NCBI RefSeq assembly: GCF_004379255.2
Contig: NC_056034.1
Location: 32,367,262 to 32,431,261 of the forward strand
DNA from: Salvia splendens
Lineage: Eukaryota; Streptophyta; Magnoliopsida; Lamiales; Lamiaceae
Reading direction: 5' to 3'
Length of the DNA: 64,000 nt
Below are positions 1 through 9,920 of this stretch, piece by piece. The notes under the pieces are model-generated. The model saw only the letters and a program-made list of their open reading frames with translations, did not search any database and was not told the DNA's origin. The position numbers and the translations under genes were made by a program. The first letter of the stretch is position 1. Each line of letters opens with the position of its first letter.

Positions 1-1283
1 GCGTATCAACATAGATATCACAAAACAACAATCTTTATAATCTACACAAGTATTGCAATTCATGGAAGTAATAATAGCCTCACAATGCTATGAACATGAT
101 TGCAATTTATAAACAACAAAGACCAAGATGGAAATCACCAAAAAAAAAAACAATTCACCACCCTAGGAAAAAATCTAACCATGAAAAGCAAGGAGAAACA
201 TCATCACACTCATCCCCCATACTAAAGCATGCTTTTCATCCGAACAATTCAACAATAGAGAGCAAAATCCATGAAAGAATTGAAACTAAACTTAGAAATC
301 AAAGTTAGGATTCATACCTTGTGTTGAAGTGAAATTGCTTGATGAAAGCTTGAGAATTGAGATGCAATGGATGAATGAGAGTGTGGGTGTGTGAAATTGA
401 TGATGAAATTGAGTTGGGGTCGTGTGCAAGGAAGAATGGAGAGAAAAGATGAAAATTTGAATGAGAAAACCTACCTTTATAGAAGCAGTTCGCGTCACTG
501 ACCTTCGCGCAGCGACCGTTGCACGTCTTATGAAAAAACGGTGCGTCTCTCCAGGCCGCTGCGACCTACACATCGACCGCTGCAGCCCGCCCCAGGGCCC
601 GACCGATACCTGCACACGTGTAAAAAGGGCAGCGACCGCTGTGGATTGTGCAACGGCCGCTACGAATTAAATTTTTTTTATGTGCAAAGTGCACGAAAAT
701 TACAGATAAACGAAAATAAGGAAAAACAAATTGGGTTGCCTCCCAATAAGCGTCTTTGTTTTATGTCGTTGGCTCGACTTGAAGTGACCCAACTAGGTGG
801 GCGGATCGACGACCCTAGTGCTGAAACCCGCGAATTGGACCAATTTAGTGTCCAACTTTTCCACCATTTGTATTTCCCTTTCGCGGTCTTGATCACATTG
901 ATTTCGAGGTCGAGTTGCGGTTGAGTTTTCTTTTTCCTCTTTGGTTTTTCCTGCGAAGGAACCTTAGGAGGCTTAGGCGTGCCCTTTTTAGGAGCATGAG
1001 GTAAAGTGTTAACAATAAAAATAGAAGGGTTAGAAAGATCTTCCCCTTCTAGTGGTCCACGAGGTTTTGTTGTGTCGGTCATCATGACCACCCTGCATTA
1101 ATACTCCATCTTAGCTTGTTGCGCCTCTTCATACTTAAGCGTCGCGCTCTCTATCTTGTAGGTGGACTTGCTAACGTTGTCACTAATTGTGATCTCTCCC
1201 CTACCTACATCAATAAGAGCTTTGGATGTGGCTAGAAAATCTCTGCCTAAGATTAGATGTACATTCTTATCTACTTTCATATT
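1..1283 (-). mobile_element. Ty3/gypsy LTR retrotransposon remnant
   Basis: Two minus-strand coding remnants and a distal non-coding part survive. At 1098-1280 is the C-terminal half of a retropepsin, with the signature LILGRDFLATSKALIDVG that gypsy proteases carry near their end. At 678-1091 is the tail of a polyprotein, basic and proline-rich, ending in a stretch with PPSWVTSSRANDIKQ, which I associate with the 3' end of plant gypsy pol/accessory ORFs. RT, RNase H and integrase, which should lie between them, are missing, so the element is internally deleted. Positions 1-677 hold no supportable gene; the stretch rich in GCGACCG around 500-660 looks like retroelement 3' sequence. The upstream (right) side is cut off at about 1283 by the start of another repeat. 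Lineage within gypsy is uncertain. Confidence 0.6.
1098..1280 (-). pseudogene. Retropepsin C-terminal fragment of gypsy polyprotein
   Basis: Sixty residues. LILGRDFLATSKALIDVG matches the conserved second half of plant gypsy aspartic proteases, which cleave the polyprotein during particle maturation. The catalytic D-[ST]-G-A motif would lie upstream and is absent, cut off at the junction near 1283. The ATG at 1278-1280 is an internal methionine, not a real start. Confidence 0.7.
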
Positions 1284-1503
1284 AAGTTTAGGATTTCATA
1301 AGTTTAGGATTTCATAAGTTTAGGATTCCTTCTAGTTTTATTTTCCATAAGTTTAGGATTTCTCTTTGCTTATATAAAGGCCTCATTGTTGAACTTATTA
1401 GACAAACTTTGATTAAATAATTTATTTTCGTTTTTCACTGAAACTAGGGTCTCTTTGATTAATTCTCCATTCAGTCTGTTTTCTCAATATGTTTTATGCA
1501 TCA
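1284..1503 (+). repeat. Truncated 5' LTR of the 349-bp-LTR family
   Basis: From about 1328 the sequence matches 9016-9100: the CCTTCTAGTTTTATTTTCC block, a TATATAAAGG-type TATA box (here TATATAAAGGCC at about 1373) and the following TTGTTGAACTTATTAGA. The U3 part is missing on the left and replaced by three copies of a 16-bp unit (AGTTTAGGATTTCATA and variants, about 1285-1328). It is followed at about 1507 by TGGTATCACAATCAGGTT, close to the initiator-methionine tRNA primer site used by many plant retrotransposons. That arrangement supports a 5' LTR rather than a random repeat. Confidence 0.6.
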
Positions 1504-1524
1504 TTTGGTATCACAATCAGGTTG
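1504..1524 (+). other. Primer binding site-like sequence
   Basis: TGGTATCACAATCAGGTT resembles the complement of the initiator tRNA-Met 3' end (consensus TGGTATCAGAGC). It sits just after the truncated LTR, where a retrotransposon primer site belongs. It has two or more mismatches, so it is either decayed or a chance match. Confidence 0.5.
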
Positions 1525-2101
1525 ATTATCTATGATGATGTGGAGCTCGATTCTACTGTTGGCTATTTTGTTTACTACGTACAACAACTGACTGGTTCTG
1601 CACTCGAGAGTCAAGTTGAAGATCCCATGGTCACAATAGTGCTTATTGCAATAAATTCAAAAGGGCTAAGGAGATTAGCCGACAAAATAAAGTCAACTGG
1701 CATAGGATTACCAGATGAAGATTGGAGTGATTCATCTCCACTCACGAACAAAGATGTTGCGGCTGGTTTTGATGATGATCTCACTGATTCTGATGTTGCT
1801 GCATCATCATCAAGGTTTGCACCTACAAGTAAATATTTTGTGGCTTACTTTGCTAAAGATCCGAGTGGTTCACCGTCAATATCTCTACCCACAACCAAAC
1901 ATGATGTTGTTGGTTTTGATGAAAAGTTTGTTATTAGAAATAGTTTCTTGGATAAAGAGAAGTTGGGCAGCAAGGTTGCAGGAATTGACTGGAACATCAG
2001 TGGCTGTGGTGGCATAGATGAAGGTTGTTATGATGATTGGAGCCTTGACTTACTTATAGCTCATAAGGTTCTGGACATTGAAAATGTTCCAAGGTTTTCT
2101 C

Positions 2102-5100
2102 TGTCACGACCGCCCTTTGTAGGGTCAATAAATATGGGAGGTCGCGATCAAAGGAACTTTATGAAAGGAGAATTTTCTAAAGTTTCAATAAAGGGTTTGA
2201 CCAAAATATTTAATATTCAATAACGAGGGAAAATCAGAGTAAACTCTTAACATTTGAATCCGAAGTCAACAATTATCAAAATTAATAGTCCAAGAATGGA
2301 AGAGGGTTCAGTAACATAATTGAGAAGGAAACAGTCATAATTCAGCGGAAGCATTCAAGAGTAAGAGTGACGCCATGTATGAAGACACGACGCCCCTCGG
2401 AGTTCAAAATAAATCCAACGATACTTCAATTTAAGCTCAACACCACCCAGCTCATCATCGCTCAACCTGCACATAGGGAAAACACATGCAGGGTTGTGTA
2501 CTTAATGCACTCAGTGGACTTATGCCGAAAACAAATTATAAAAAATATTTATATTTTATCATGCCGTTGTTAGGTAACCATCGGGGTTTTAGCTTTTGAA
2601 AGGCCCGAGGTACCAAAATATTCCATTGTTCAAAATCACGACTGCGCAGTCATTTTCCTATAGACGTCTACCATATCTACTCATACATGACTTGGAATGT
2701 GGCCACAAACCAAGTCACTAGACCGGCCAACCCGTACGCTGGCACACGGTCTACCATAGGTGTACACTAATCCAAGTAGGGTTTGCAGTCCTACAAGGAC
2801 CCCGAATTCGATTTAAATAATAATGACAAAGCCATTTCAGATAGGCGCGTTAAAACCAAAATTTTGGCATGATAACATATTCACATTTCATTCTCATCGA
2901 TAAAATAGTTAGGACATTGTCCTTATTTAAAAGAAAGCCCACCTCGAGTTCTTAATTCACAAGTATTTTCTTCCCCTTGGTATCACGTTTCGCTTGCGAG
3001 GATTCACCTTTAGCATTTAGATAACACATAAATCAACACAATGAATCAAGTAACGAGTAAGATGCATGCATCCTAAGGCTTCAAGTAAATCATTGATACG
3101 ATTATGAATTCTTCCCAATTAGGACTTGGTCTTTTCGATTAATTTTGAATTTAATTAATTTCAATCCAACCACAAGAACAAGGATATAAGCGTCCTAGCC
3201 CAACCAACAAAATTCATTCAGCCAAATTTTTAATTTTAAACAAAGGCCCAAAAATCAAGTAAAGTAGAGCAATTACTCTCAATCCCAAACCAAGTTAATT
3301 AAAAGGCCCAAAGAAAGTAATAATGTACTCCCATTTTATAAGCACACGTCTACACTCACATCCCATTTTCTTTAAAAGATCACCAACTAATATAAAAATA
3401 TATAATAACAGTATCACCATCCCAGAATTTGAAGAAATAAACAATTAAATAATTACTCCCCCTCTTAACTACTACACATACACTCCTTTACAGAACACAT
3501 ATATCAACCATTAAATAAACCCAATACTCCCATTTTTATAAATACACGTACTGTATATATACTCCCTCACTTCCATTTTAAAATTATAAAATAAAAGGAT
3601 GGCAAAACTCTAATTCCCAGGAATTTACGCCTACTGCCTTCTTTCTCTCTGTTTCATTTCTTCCCCAATTTTTCTCTCTCTGTTTCATTTCTCCCCCAAT
3701 TTTAACTCAAGCATACACGAATTACGTCGCTTCTTTGAGATCGCTCACCGTCAGTCAACAGGGTGGAGACCCCCTGTCGTCGTTGCGGTTCGTACCGCTG
3801 TTGCCGCCGCGCTGTTGTCTGCCGAGACCGCGCCTGCTCCGGCAGCCCCGATTTCACCCGATTAACCCCGAAGATAAGTTCTTAATTTGAGTTCATGAAT
3901 TAAAGCTCGAATCTTTGATTTAGTTTGCTTCGATTTAGTTGATTAGAGATCTATTTCAGATTTCATGAGATGCACAAGAATGGAATAGGAATGGGGTGGA
4001 AGAAGTGTATACCGTAGGTATAGCAGATTCAATTTGAGAAAGGGAGGACGAGTTTGTGCTTTTCCCCTTTGATCTATTTCCGTCGCACAAAGCTGTCTGA
4101 ATTTATTTCATAAAGAGTCATGGATTTAGATGAGGCGCTGTTATGAATGCATTCGTATGAGACGAAGAAAAGTGTTGAGAAAATCTTATACCTAAACCAC
4201 AAGTCTCGAATGTTAGTCCGATCGGTGGCGAAACTCCTCTCGATCTGCTTTTCATTTTGAAATTTAGATTCAGCGTTGGGAAGGAGATGGAGGCATTGGA
4301 TGATGCTTCTTCTTCTCTGTCGTATTCTTCACTGCGAGAGTGTTTGTATGAGCGAGTGGAGGTGGAGAAGGAGATTAGGGTATAAAAACAATCGTTCCTG
4401 GATTGATTAATTGAGGAAATTGATTCCCTAAATAATTGGAATTAACAGCTGATTGGTGGTTTAGATTTGGAAAAGATTCACGGAGTGGGATGATTTATTA
4501 TTGAACGTGGGAAAGGAGTGGGATACAGTTTTTTTTAACGTGAGATTGACTAATTTTACTTGTTTGGAATTTTATTTGCAGATCATGGAGGAGAGGAAAA
4601 ATCTCTGCAGAATATTTATTTAAAATTTGAACTAAGGAAAGTCTTGGTGACCAAGTCAAGGAGGAAAAGATTTAAGTAAATTAGTTTGATTCACGGTCCT
4701 TTGTATTTTATTTAAATTGTGCAGCCCACAATTTATTTTCCACCAGACTGGATTTTTGTATTATTTATTCAATTTATTAGATCCAACACGAAATTGAGTC
4801 CAATAAATATTCCTCACGGAAATGAATTATTTAAATTCGTTTTGTGATTTACTCCACAATTTCTAGCTCTCAAACAAATTATCAATTATTCAAAAACATT
4901 TAATCTCACCCCACATCAATTATTCAAAGCAGCCACGTCACATATTCAACAAAGTTGACCCAGTCAAAATTCCAACTCAAAAATTAGGTCACGAAAATTA
5001 TCCAACAACAATTCCACTCGACAATTAAACCATGGACTTCGCGACATTAAAAGCATTAAATGCAAGTACTTTAGAGTTAAAAAATTAGAGTTCAAAAAGT

Positions 5101-5111
5101 GGGACGTTACA
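2102..5111 (-). mobile_element. Solo LTR, Ty3/gypsy type, 3010 bp
   Basis: The segment is flanked by a perfect 5-bp duplication TTCTC (2097-2101 and 5112-5116). On the minus strand it starts TGTAACGTCCCAC and ends GGGCGGTCGTGACA, the usual end pattern of long plant gypsy LTRs. It contains no retrotransposon coding domain. The adjacent host frame becomes continuous when it is removed. A solo LTR left by recombination between two LTRs is the simplest reading; its length suits Tekay/Retand-like families. The short ORFs inside it are not supported as genes. Confidence 0.75.
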
Positions 5112-5139
5112 TTCTCATTCTATGATTCTTGAAGGTGGA

Positions 5140-5418
5140 TGTTAGTATGCCTTGAATTTATTTCCTAATTGGGATAGGATTATGTTTCCAAATAATAGGA
5201 TCTCATGTGTGCCTATTTATATGTGAGTAGAGCACATAATTCTGTGTTCTTAGATCGTGATCTTAGATCTGAAATCTATAATTGCAGTCATAATACAATT
5301 TGTTCTCCGTTCTTACCCGTGGACGTAGCCAACACAACGTTGGTGAACCACGTAAATTCTGTGTCTCTTTACGTTCTTTCGTTTGTCGATTACACAATTA
5401 CTCTATTTTGTCATAACA
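5140..5418 (+). repeat. Copia element 5' LTR
   Basis: 279 bp, TGTTA...TAACA ends, near-identical to 8261-8542. It is followed after three bases by the primer site. Confidence 0.92.
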
Positions 5419-5421
5419 AAC

Positions 5422-5433
5422 TGGTATCGGAGC
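5422..5433 (+). other. Primer binding site (initiator tRNA-Met)
   Basis: TGGTATCGGAGC, one mismatch to the consensus TGGTATCAGAGC, three bases downstream of the 5' LTR. Confidence 0.85.
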
Positions 5434-5496
5434 CTGGTTTTCGGACTAGGGTTTTAAATTCCACATCTGTTAGGGTTTCTGTGTTAATCGATCAAG

Positions 5497-6357
5497 ATGT
5501 CTGCTCTGAACGTGAAGGTCGACAAATTCACTGGGAGAAATAGTTTTGGCTTATGGCAGATCAAGATGCGATCCCTGCTGAAGCAGCAGGGTTTGTGGGC
5601 GCCGCTCAAAGCAAAGAAGGCAATGGAGGATGATGAGGAGTGGACAACCTTAGACGAAAAGGCCAACTCGACCATCATGTTGTGCTTGTCTGACGATGTT
5701 ATCATCGAAGTTGTTGATCAGGAGAATGCTGCTGCCCTTTGGACGAAGTTGGAGAGGCTATACATGACGAAGTATCTAACCAACAAGTTGCTCCTGAAGC
5801 AACGTTTGCTTCAATTACGCATGCAGGAAGGTATGCCCCTTCGGGATCATCTGGAAAATTTGAACAAAATTTTGCTGGATTTGCGTCATGTTGATGTTAA
5901 AGTAGAAGACGAGGATGCTGCTTTAATTCTGCTAGTTTCTTTGCCTGAGTCGTACGAGAATTTTGTTGAGTCTTTTATGACTGGAAAAGAAACTCTGTCT
6001 TTGGAGGATGTTCGATCTGCTCTTCACATCAGAGAGGATCATTAACAGGCAACGAGTTCAGCCACAGAAAATCTGGCATCAGGATTATCTGTTACGGGTA
6101 AGGGACAGAAGAAATTCGGACAGATGAAGCAGAACTCCAAAAGTTCAAAAGGTCCTAAAGCCCCTAAGTCAGATGACATTTGCGGATATTATAAAGAACC
6201 ATGGCATTGGAAGGTTGATTGTCCAAAGATGAAGAAGAAATTGTGCAAGAAAGAAGACGCTAACGGTTTTGCGAATGTGGCGGAAGCTGATGACGCAAAC
6301 TCGGAAGAAGAACTGGCCTTGGTTGCGAATGAACAGCCATACTGTAATGATGTGTAG
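5497..6357 (+). pseudogene. Copia gag (UBN2-type) with broken zinc knuckle
   Basis: Begins MSALNVKVDKFTGRNSFGLW, the standard start of plant copia gag, followed by the LTNKLLLKQRLLQLRMQEG region of the UBN2/Retrotran_gag domain. The frame is closed by TAA at 6043-6045 and reopens in the same frame to a TAG at 6355-6357. The nucleocapsid knuckle near 6181 reads CGYYKEPWHWKVDC: the second cysteine of the CX2CX4HX4C pattern is Tyr and the conserved Gly is Trp, so zinc binding is probably lost. Confidence 0.85.
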
Positions 6358-7497
6358 ATTTTGGATTTTGGAGCATCGTATAATCTCTGTCCTCACAAGG
6401 AGTATTTCACCATTTATGAGCAAATAGATGGAGACAATGTTACCATGGCCAACAGTGTTGTCTGCAAGGTGGTTGGCATCGGCTCAATCAAGATTAGGAC
6501 GCATCATGGGGTCTTCTGCACCTTGAATGAAGTTAGGCATGTTCCACAAATGACGAAGAATCTGATATCGCTAAGTACTTTTGACAGTAAGGGTCTCAGT
6601 TTCAAAGGTGAAGGTGGAGTAATGCGTATTCTGCAAGGTTCGAAGGTGGTTCTGACAGCTCTGAAATGAGGTACCTTGTATGTTCTAAGAGGTTCCATTG
6701 TGGCAAATTTTGCTGATATTGCATCATCCGAGGTTGCAACCAAGGATATGACCAAGCTGTGGCATATGAGGCTCGGTCATATGGGAGAACGTGGCATGAG
6801 AATCATGTCAAATCGTGATTTTCTTTCTGGGCATAAAGTATAGAAACTTGATTTCTGCGAACACTGTGTATTTGGAAAGCTTCATCGCAGCAAGTTTCCA
6901 AAGAAGGGTGTTCATCGAACGAAGGGTACACTTGACTACATTCTTATGGATTGTTGGGGTCCCTCACGTGTGGAATCCGTTGGAGGACACAAGCATTTTG
7001 TGTCGATGATTATTGACTATTCGAGGATGGGTGATTATGATAAAACATAAAGGTGAAGCATTCAAGAAGTTCAAAGAGTGGAAGACTCTAGTTGAAAACC
7101 AGACAGGGAAGAAGATCAAGCGATTGAGAACAGATAACGGTCTGGAATTTTATTCGTCTTAGTTCAATGAGTTCTGCAGGAGTGAAGGGATCATTCGACA
7201 TCACACCGTTAGACATACACCACAGCAGAATGGTGTGGCAGAACGCATGAATCAGACATTGTCGGAGAGAGCAAGATGCATGCTCTTTCATGCTGGTTTG
7301 ACTATGAAGTTTTGGGCAGAGGCAGTAAACACGGCGTGTTATCTGATCAACCGTGGTCCTCACACTGGCATTGACTGTAAGATATCTTACGAGGTATGGT
7401 CTAATGATATACCTGCAGATTATTCTTCGCTTAGAGTTTTTGGTTGTACTGTTTATTATCATGTCAGTGAGGGTAAACTAGAACCGAGAGCTAAGTA
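6358..7497 (+). pseudogene. Copia protease and integrase, degraded
   Basis: The protease active-site segment is ILDFGASYNL, where plant copia proteases have D-S-G-A; the serine is Phe. Next come the pre-integrase/HHCC region (LWHMRLGHMGERGM ... FCEHCVFGKLH), the first catalytic Asp (LDYILMDCWGPS), the second (IKRLRTDNGLEF) and the third-residue motif NGVAERMNQTLSERA near 7231. In-frame stops occur at 6667-6669, 6841-6843 and several later places. The LTR-proximal order is right for copia. Confidence 0.8.
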
Positions 7498-8160
7498 GGG
7501 TATATTTGTTGGTTATGGGAATGGAGTTAAGGGATACAGAATCTGGTCGCCTTCAGAGGATAGAATTATTCTCAGTAGGAATGTGGTGTTTGATGAAAAT
7601 TCTATGCTTAACTCTACTGTGAAGTCTATTGCTGCAGAGGATTTGGAAGGTGTTGATAAACAGGTGGAGCTGCAAGTTACTCACGATGAGAGTGAATACA
7701 ACTCCAAGGTGGAGAAGATCAACACACTACTGCTGAAGCTACTATTGATACTACTAGTTCTGATGTTCATCCAGAAGCTCGTCAGAGAAGCATTGCTATT
7801 GACAGAGCTAGGAGGACAGGTGTGAAGCCTCCGTTGAAGTACGGCTTTGAGGACATGATGGCATATGCACTACAAGTTGTCAGTGAGGTGGAAGATGAAC
7901 CATCTACTGAAGAACCATCCACCTATAAGGAAGCTGTTGTGTTCTGTGATAGTCAGAGTGCTATTTATTTAGCCAAAGATCAAGTCCACCATGAGAGGAC
8001 TAAATATATTGATGTGAGGTATCATTTTCTGAAGAATTTGAAAAGAATTGAGGTGAAGAAAGTTGGCACTGCTGATAATCCTGCTGATATGTTCACCAAG
8101 CCGGTCCCGCAGAGCAAGTTTCAACATTGTTTGGACTTGCTTAATGTCATGAGCTGTTAG
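7498..8160 (+). pseudogene. Copia pol 3' part: RT deleted, RNase H C-terminus kept
   Basis: After the integrase tail, the text EEPSTYKEAV (start of the RT region) is joined directly to VFCDSQSAIYLAKDQVHHER, which belongs to the far end of RNase H. The junction is at about 7932-7942 and the whole polymerase domain with its YVDD motif is gone. The remainder runs to the normal C-terminus FTKPVPQSKFQHCLDLL and a TAG at 8158-8160. Confidence 0.85.
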
Positions 8161-8260
8161 TTGCCCGTGGAGGGCAAATTTGAGGCAATGATGAAGAAGT
8201 TTGTTTGTTTGGTATTATGATGATGCATTTGGAAGGAGGATTCAAGTCAAGGTGGAGATT

Positions 8261-8542
8261 TGTTAGTATGCCTTGAATTTGTTTCCTAATTGGGATATGA
8301 TTATGTTTCCTAATTAGAATAGGATCTCATGTGTGCCTATTTATATGTGAGTAGAGCACATAATTTTGTGTTCTTAGATCGTGATCTTAGATCTGAAATC
8401 TGTAATTGCAGTCATAATACAATTTATTCTCCGTTCTTGCCCGTGGACGTAGCCAACACAACGTTGGTGAACCACGTAAATTCTGTGTCTCTTTACGTTC
8501 TTTCGTTTGTCGATTACACAATTACTCTATTCTGTCATAACA
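8261..8542 (+). repeat. Copia element 3' LTR
   Basis: 282 bp, TGTTAGTATG...CATAACA, near-identical to 5140-5418; followed by the GTGGA duplication. Confidence 0.92.
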
Positions 8543-8849
8543 GTGGAAGCATTCAATTTGATGGAGAAGGGATGTGCCTTACAACAAAAGAGTGCCTAAA
8601 ATACAAGGAGATTGTATAAGGCAATGGTGGTGGATTTGGGAGTAGGAAGAGGAAAAATCCGAAGGGTTCGAAGAATAGAAAGATATTGCAAGTTAATCAT
8701 AATAAAAAGAGGAAAAAGAGTAGACGTATGAAAAATTGGGCAGAATGGGATGCCATTATGATTGATGTAGTTGGAGAAATTTTGAATGGGTTAAGATGCT
8801 ATTTCAATAAAGCATACTCGAGGACGAGTCTTTTTCAAGAAGGGGAGTA

Positions 8850-9198
8850 TGATACAGTTATAGAAGACAAGACTTGGAGGCTAAGCAAATTATTATTTTA
8901 GTTTTATTTATTTCCTAGTGAATATAATTAGTAGATGAAAAATATTAAAAGTAATTGTTTTCCTTCTACAAATTAGGTTTTCATTTTTTTGCTTATTTTC
9001 CTTTTAGTTATTTTCCTTCTAGTTTTATTTTCCATAAGTTTAGGATTTCTCTTTGTCTATATAAAGGCCCCATTGTTGAACTTATTAGATAGACTTTTGA
9101 ATATTAATTTTACATTGATTTTTTACACTCTTAAGTTCTCAATTAGTTGAGTTCTTTGTTTACCAATTCAGTCATTCACATACTTCTCCGTTCATTTG
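8850..9198 (+). repeat. 349-bp LTR-like repeat, left arm of inverted pair
   Basis: Starts TGATACAG directly after a purine tract and contains a TATATAAAGG box (about 9058). It matches, inverted, 9572-9920 over its full 349 bp, and its second half matches about 1328-1487. It can be read as the 3' LTR of the gene-carrying element and equally as one arm of a fold-back structure. Confidence 0.75.
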
Positions 9199-9571
9199 CA
9201 TCATTTAAATTGCCAGTATCCACAGTAGTATTGGATAGAGCAAAGCCAACTAGCAGATGCAAAATTGGTAGAGAACACTTTTGTGCACTTATACAGACCA
9301 TTAGTGACACCACTTTTCAAGCAAGATATACTATCCACTGCAAGTGAAGTGACAAGTAAACTAAGATCTGTATCTGATCTATTGAGAGTGCATCCCGTGA
9401 TTAGCATGCTGGGATTTGTTTGATTACCTACTGCTGTATCTTTCTCTACTGGAAGATCACCAACGCCGTCAACATTCCCAAACATGAACCCTAGGAGTCG
9501 TTTTTCCCCTTCAGCATCATCATACTCCTCATCGTCATAAACGACAATGCCCTCATCTTCGGCAACATCGT
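9199..9571 (-). pseudogene. Spacer with TAF1-like N-terminal gene fragment
   Basis: The 373-bp spacer between the inverted repeats is open on the minus strand. It encodes an acidic stretch (VYDDEEYDDAEGEK) followed by RLLGFMFGNVDGVGDLP. That phrase is very like the conserved N-terminus of plant TAF1, the largest TFIID subunit, where an acidic run precedes LLGFMFGNVD and GDLDVDYLDED. The likeness fades after this, with only weak matches such as DTDLS. I read it as a captured host-gene piece; the TAF1 assignment rests on one short motif. The open frame enters the right repeat at its start, so the methionine used there is not a native start. Confidence 0.5.
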
Positions 9572-9920
9572 CAAATGAACGGAGAAGTATGAGAATGACT
9601 GAACTGGTAAATAACAAACTCAACTAATTGAGAACTTAAGAGTATAAAAACTCAATCTAAAATTAATATCCAAAAGTCTGTCTAATAAGTTCAACAATTG
9701 GGCCTTTATATAGGCAAAGAGAAATCCTAAACTTATGAAAAATAAAACTAGAAGGAAAATAACTAAAAGGAAAATAAGCAAAAAATGAAAACCTAATTTG
9801 TAGAAGAAAAACAATTACTTTTAATATTTTTCCATCTACTAATTATATTAACTAGGAAATAAATAAAACCAAAATAATAATTTGCTTAGCCTCCAAGTCT
9901 TATCTTCTATAACTGCATCA
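9572..9920 (-). repeat. 349-bp LTR-like repeat, right arm of inverted pair
   Basis: Reverse complement starts TGATGCAGTTATAGAAG and follows the left arm to the same end point (TTCATTTG), with scattered substitutions. It carries the same TATA box on the minus strand. The trinucleotide GTA lies immediately outside both arms (8847-8849, 9921-9923), which could be a 3-bp duplication or chance. Confidence 0.75.

Larger units (their letters stand above)
5140..8542 (+). mobile_element. Ty1/copia retrotransposon, complete ends, internally deleted
   Basis: Direct LTRs at 5140-5418 and 8261-8542 begin TGTTAGTATG and end CATAACA. A 5-bp duplication GTGGA flanks the element (5135-5139, 8543-8547). A primer site TGGTATCGGAGC lies at 5422-5433 and a purine-rich AAGGTGGAGATT precedes the 3' LTR. 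Domain order gag, protease, integrase, (RT lost), RNase H is that of copia. The LTRs look very similar by eye, so the insertion is fairly young, yet the coding region has many stops and has lost the reverse transcriptase. It was probably mobilised in trans. Confidence 0.92.
1927..8619 (+). pseudogene. AIH: Captured agmatine deiminase (agmatine iminohydrolase) fragment
   Basis: Agmatine deiminase makes N-carbamoylputrescine in the plant arginine route to putrescine. Three pieces, 1927-2101, 5117-5139 and 8548-8616, read as one frame. The first contains AGIDWNISGCGGIDEGCYDD and SLDLLIAHKVLDIENVPRFS, the next HSMILEGG, the last SIQFDGEGMCLTTKECL; these match, in order, a conserved internal block of plant AIH. 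The breaks fall exactly at the two transposon insertions and the frame closes when one copy of each target duplication is dropped. Only about 90 residues are present, roughly a quarter of the enzyme, without the C-terminal catalytic cysteine region, so this is not functional. It lies between LTR-like repeats and reads as a captured gene piece. The residues before about 1927 do not look like AIH. Confidence 0.85.
1525..8849 (+). mobile_element. Internal region of gene-carrying non-autonomous LTR element (interrupted)
   Basis: Once the two later insertions (2102-5111 and 5140-8542) and one copy of each duplication are discounted, about 0.9 kb remains between the truncated 5' LTR and the 3' LTR at 8850. 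I see no gag, protease, RT or integrase in it. It has an open frame from about 1489 to 2101 that continues without a break at 5117-5139 and 8548-8616. The part from about 1927 is agmatine deiminase; the part before that (about 1530-1925, acidic, Asp/Ser-rich) I do not recognise. After the stop at 8617 another basic Lys/Arg-rich stretch (8623-8848) leads to a purine-rich tract AAGAAGGGGAGTA directly before the 3' LTR, which fits a polypurine tract. Confidence 0.6.

Noticed and set aside
1489..1530. Start of the long open frame at 1489 as a native gene start
   Set aside because: The first residues are encoded by the LTR end and the primer-site sequence, so this is a transposon junction frame, not a gene start.
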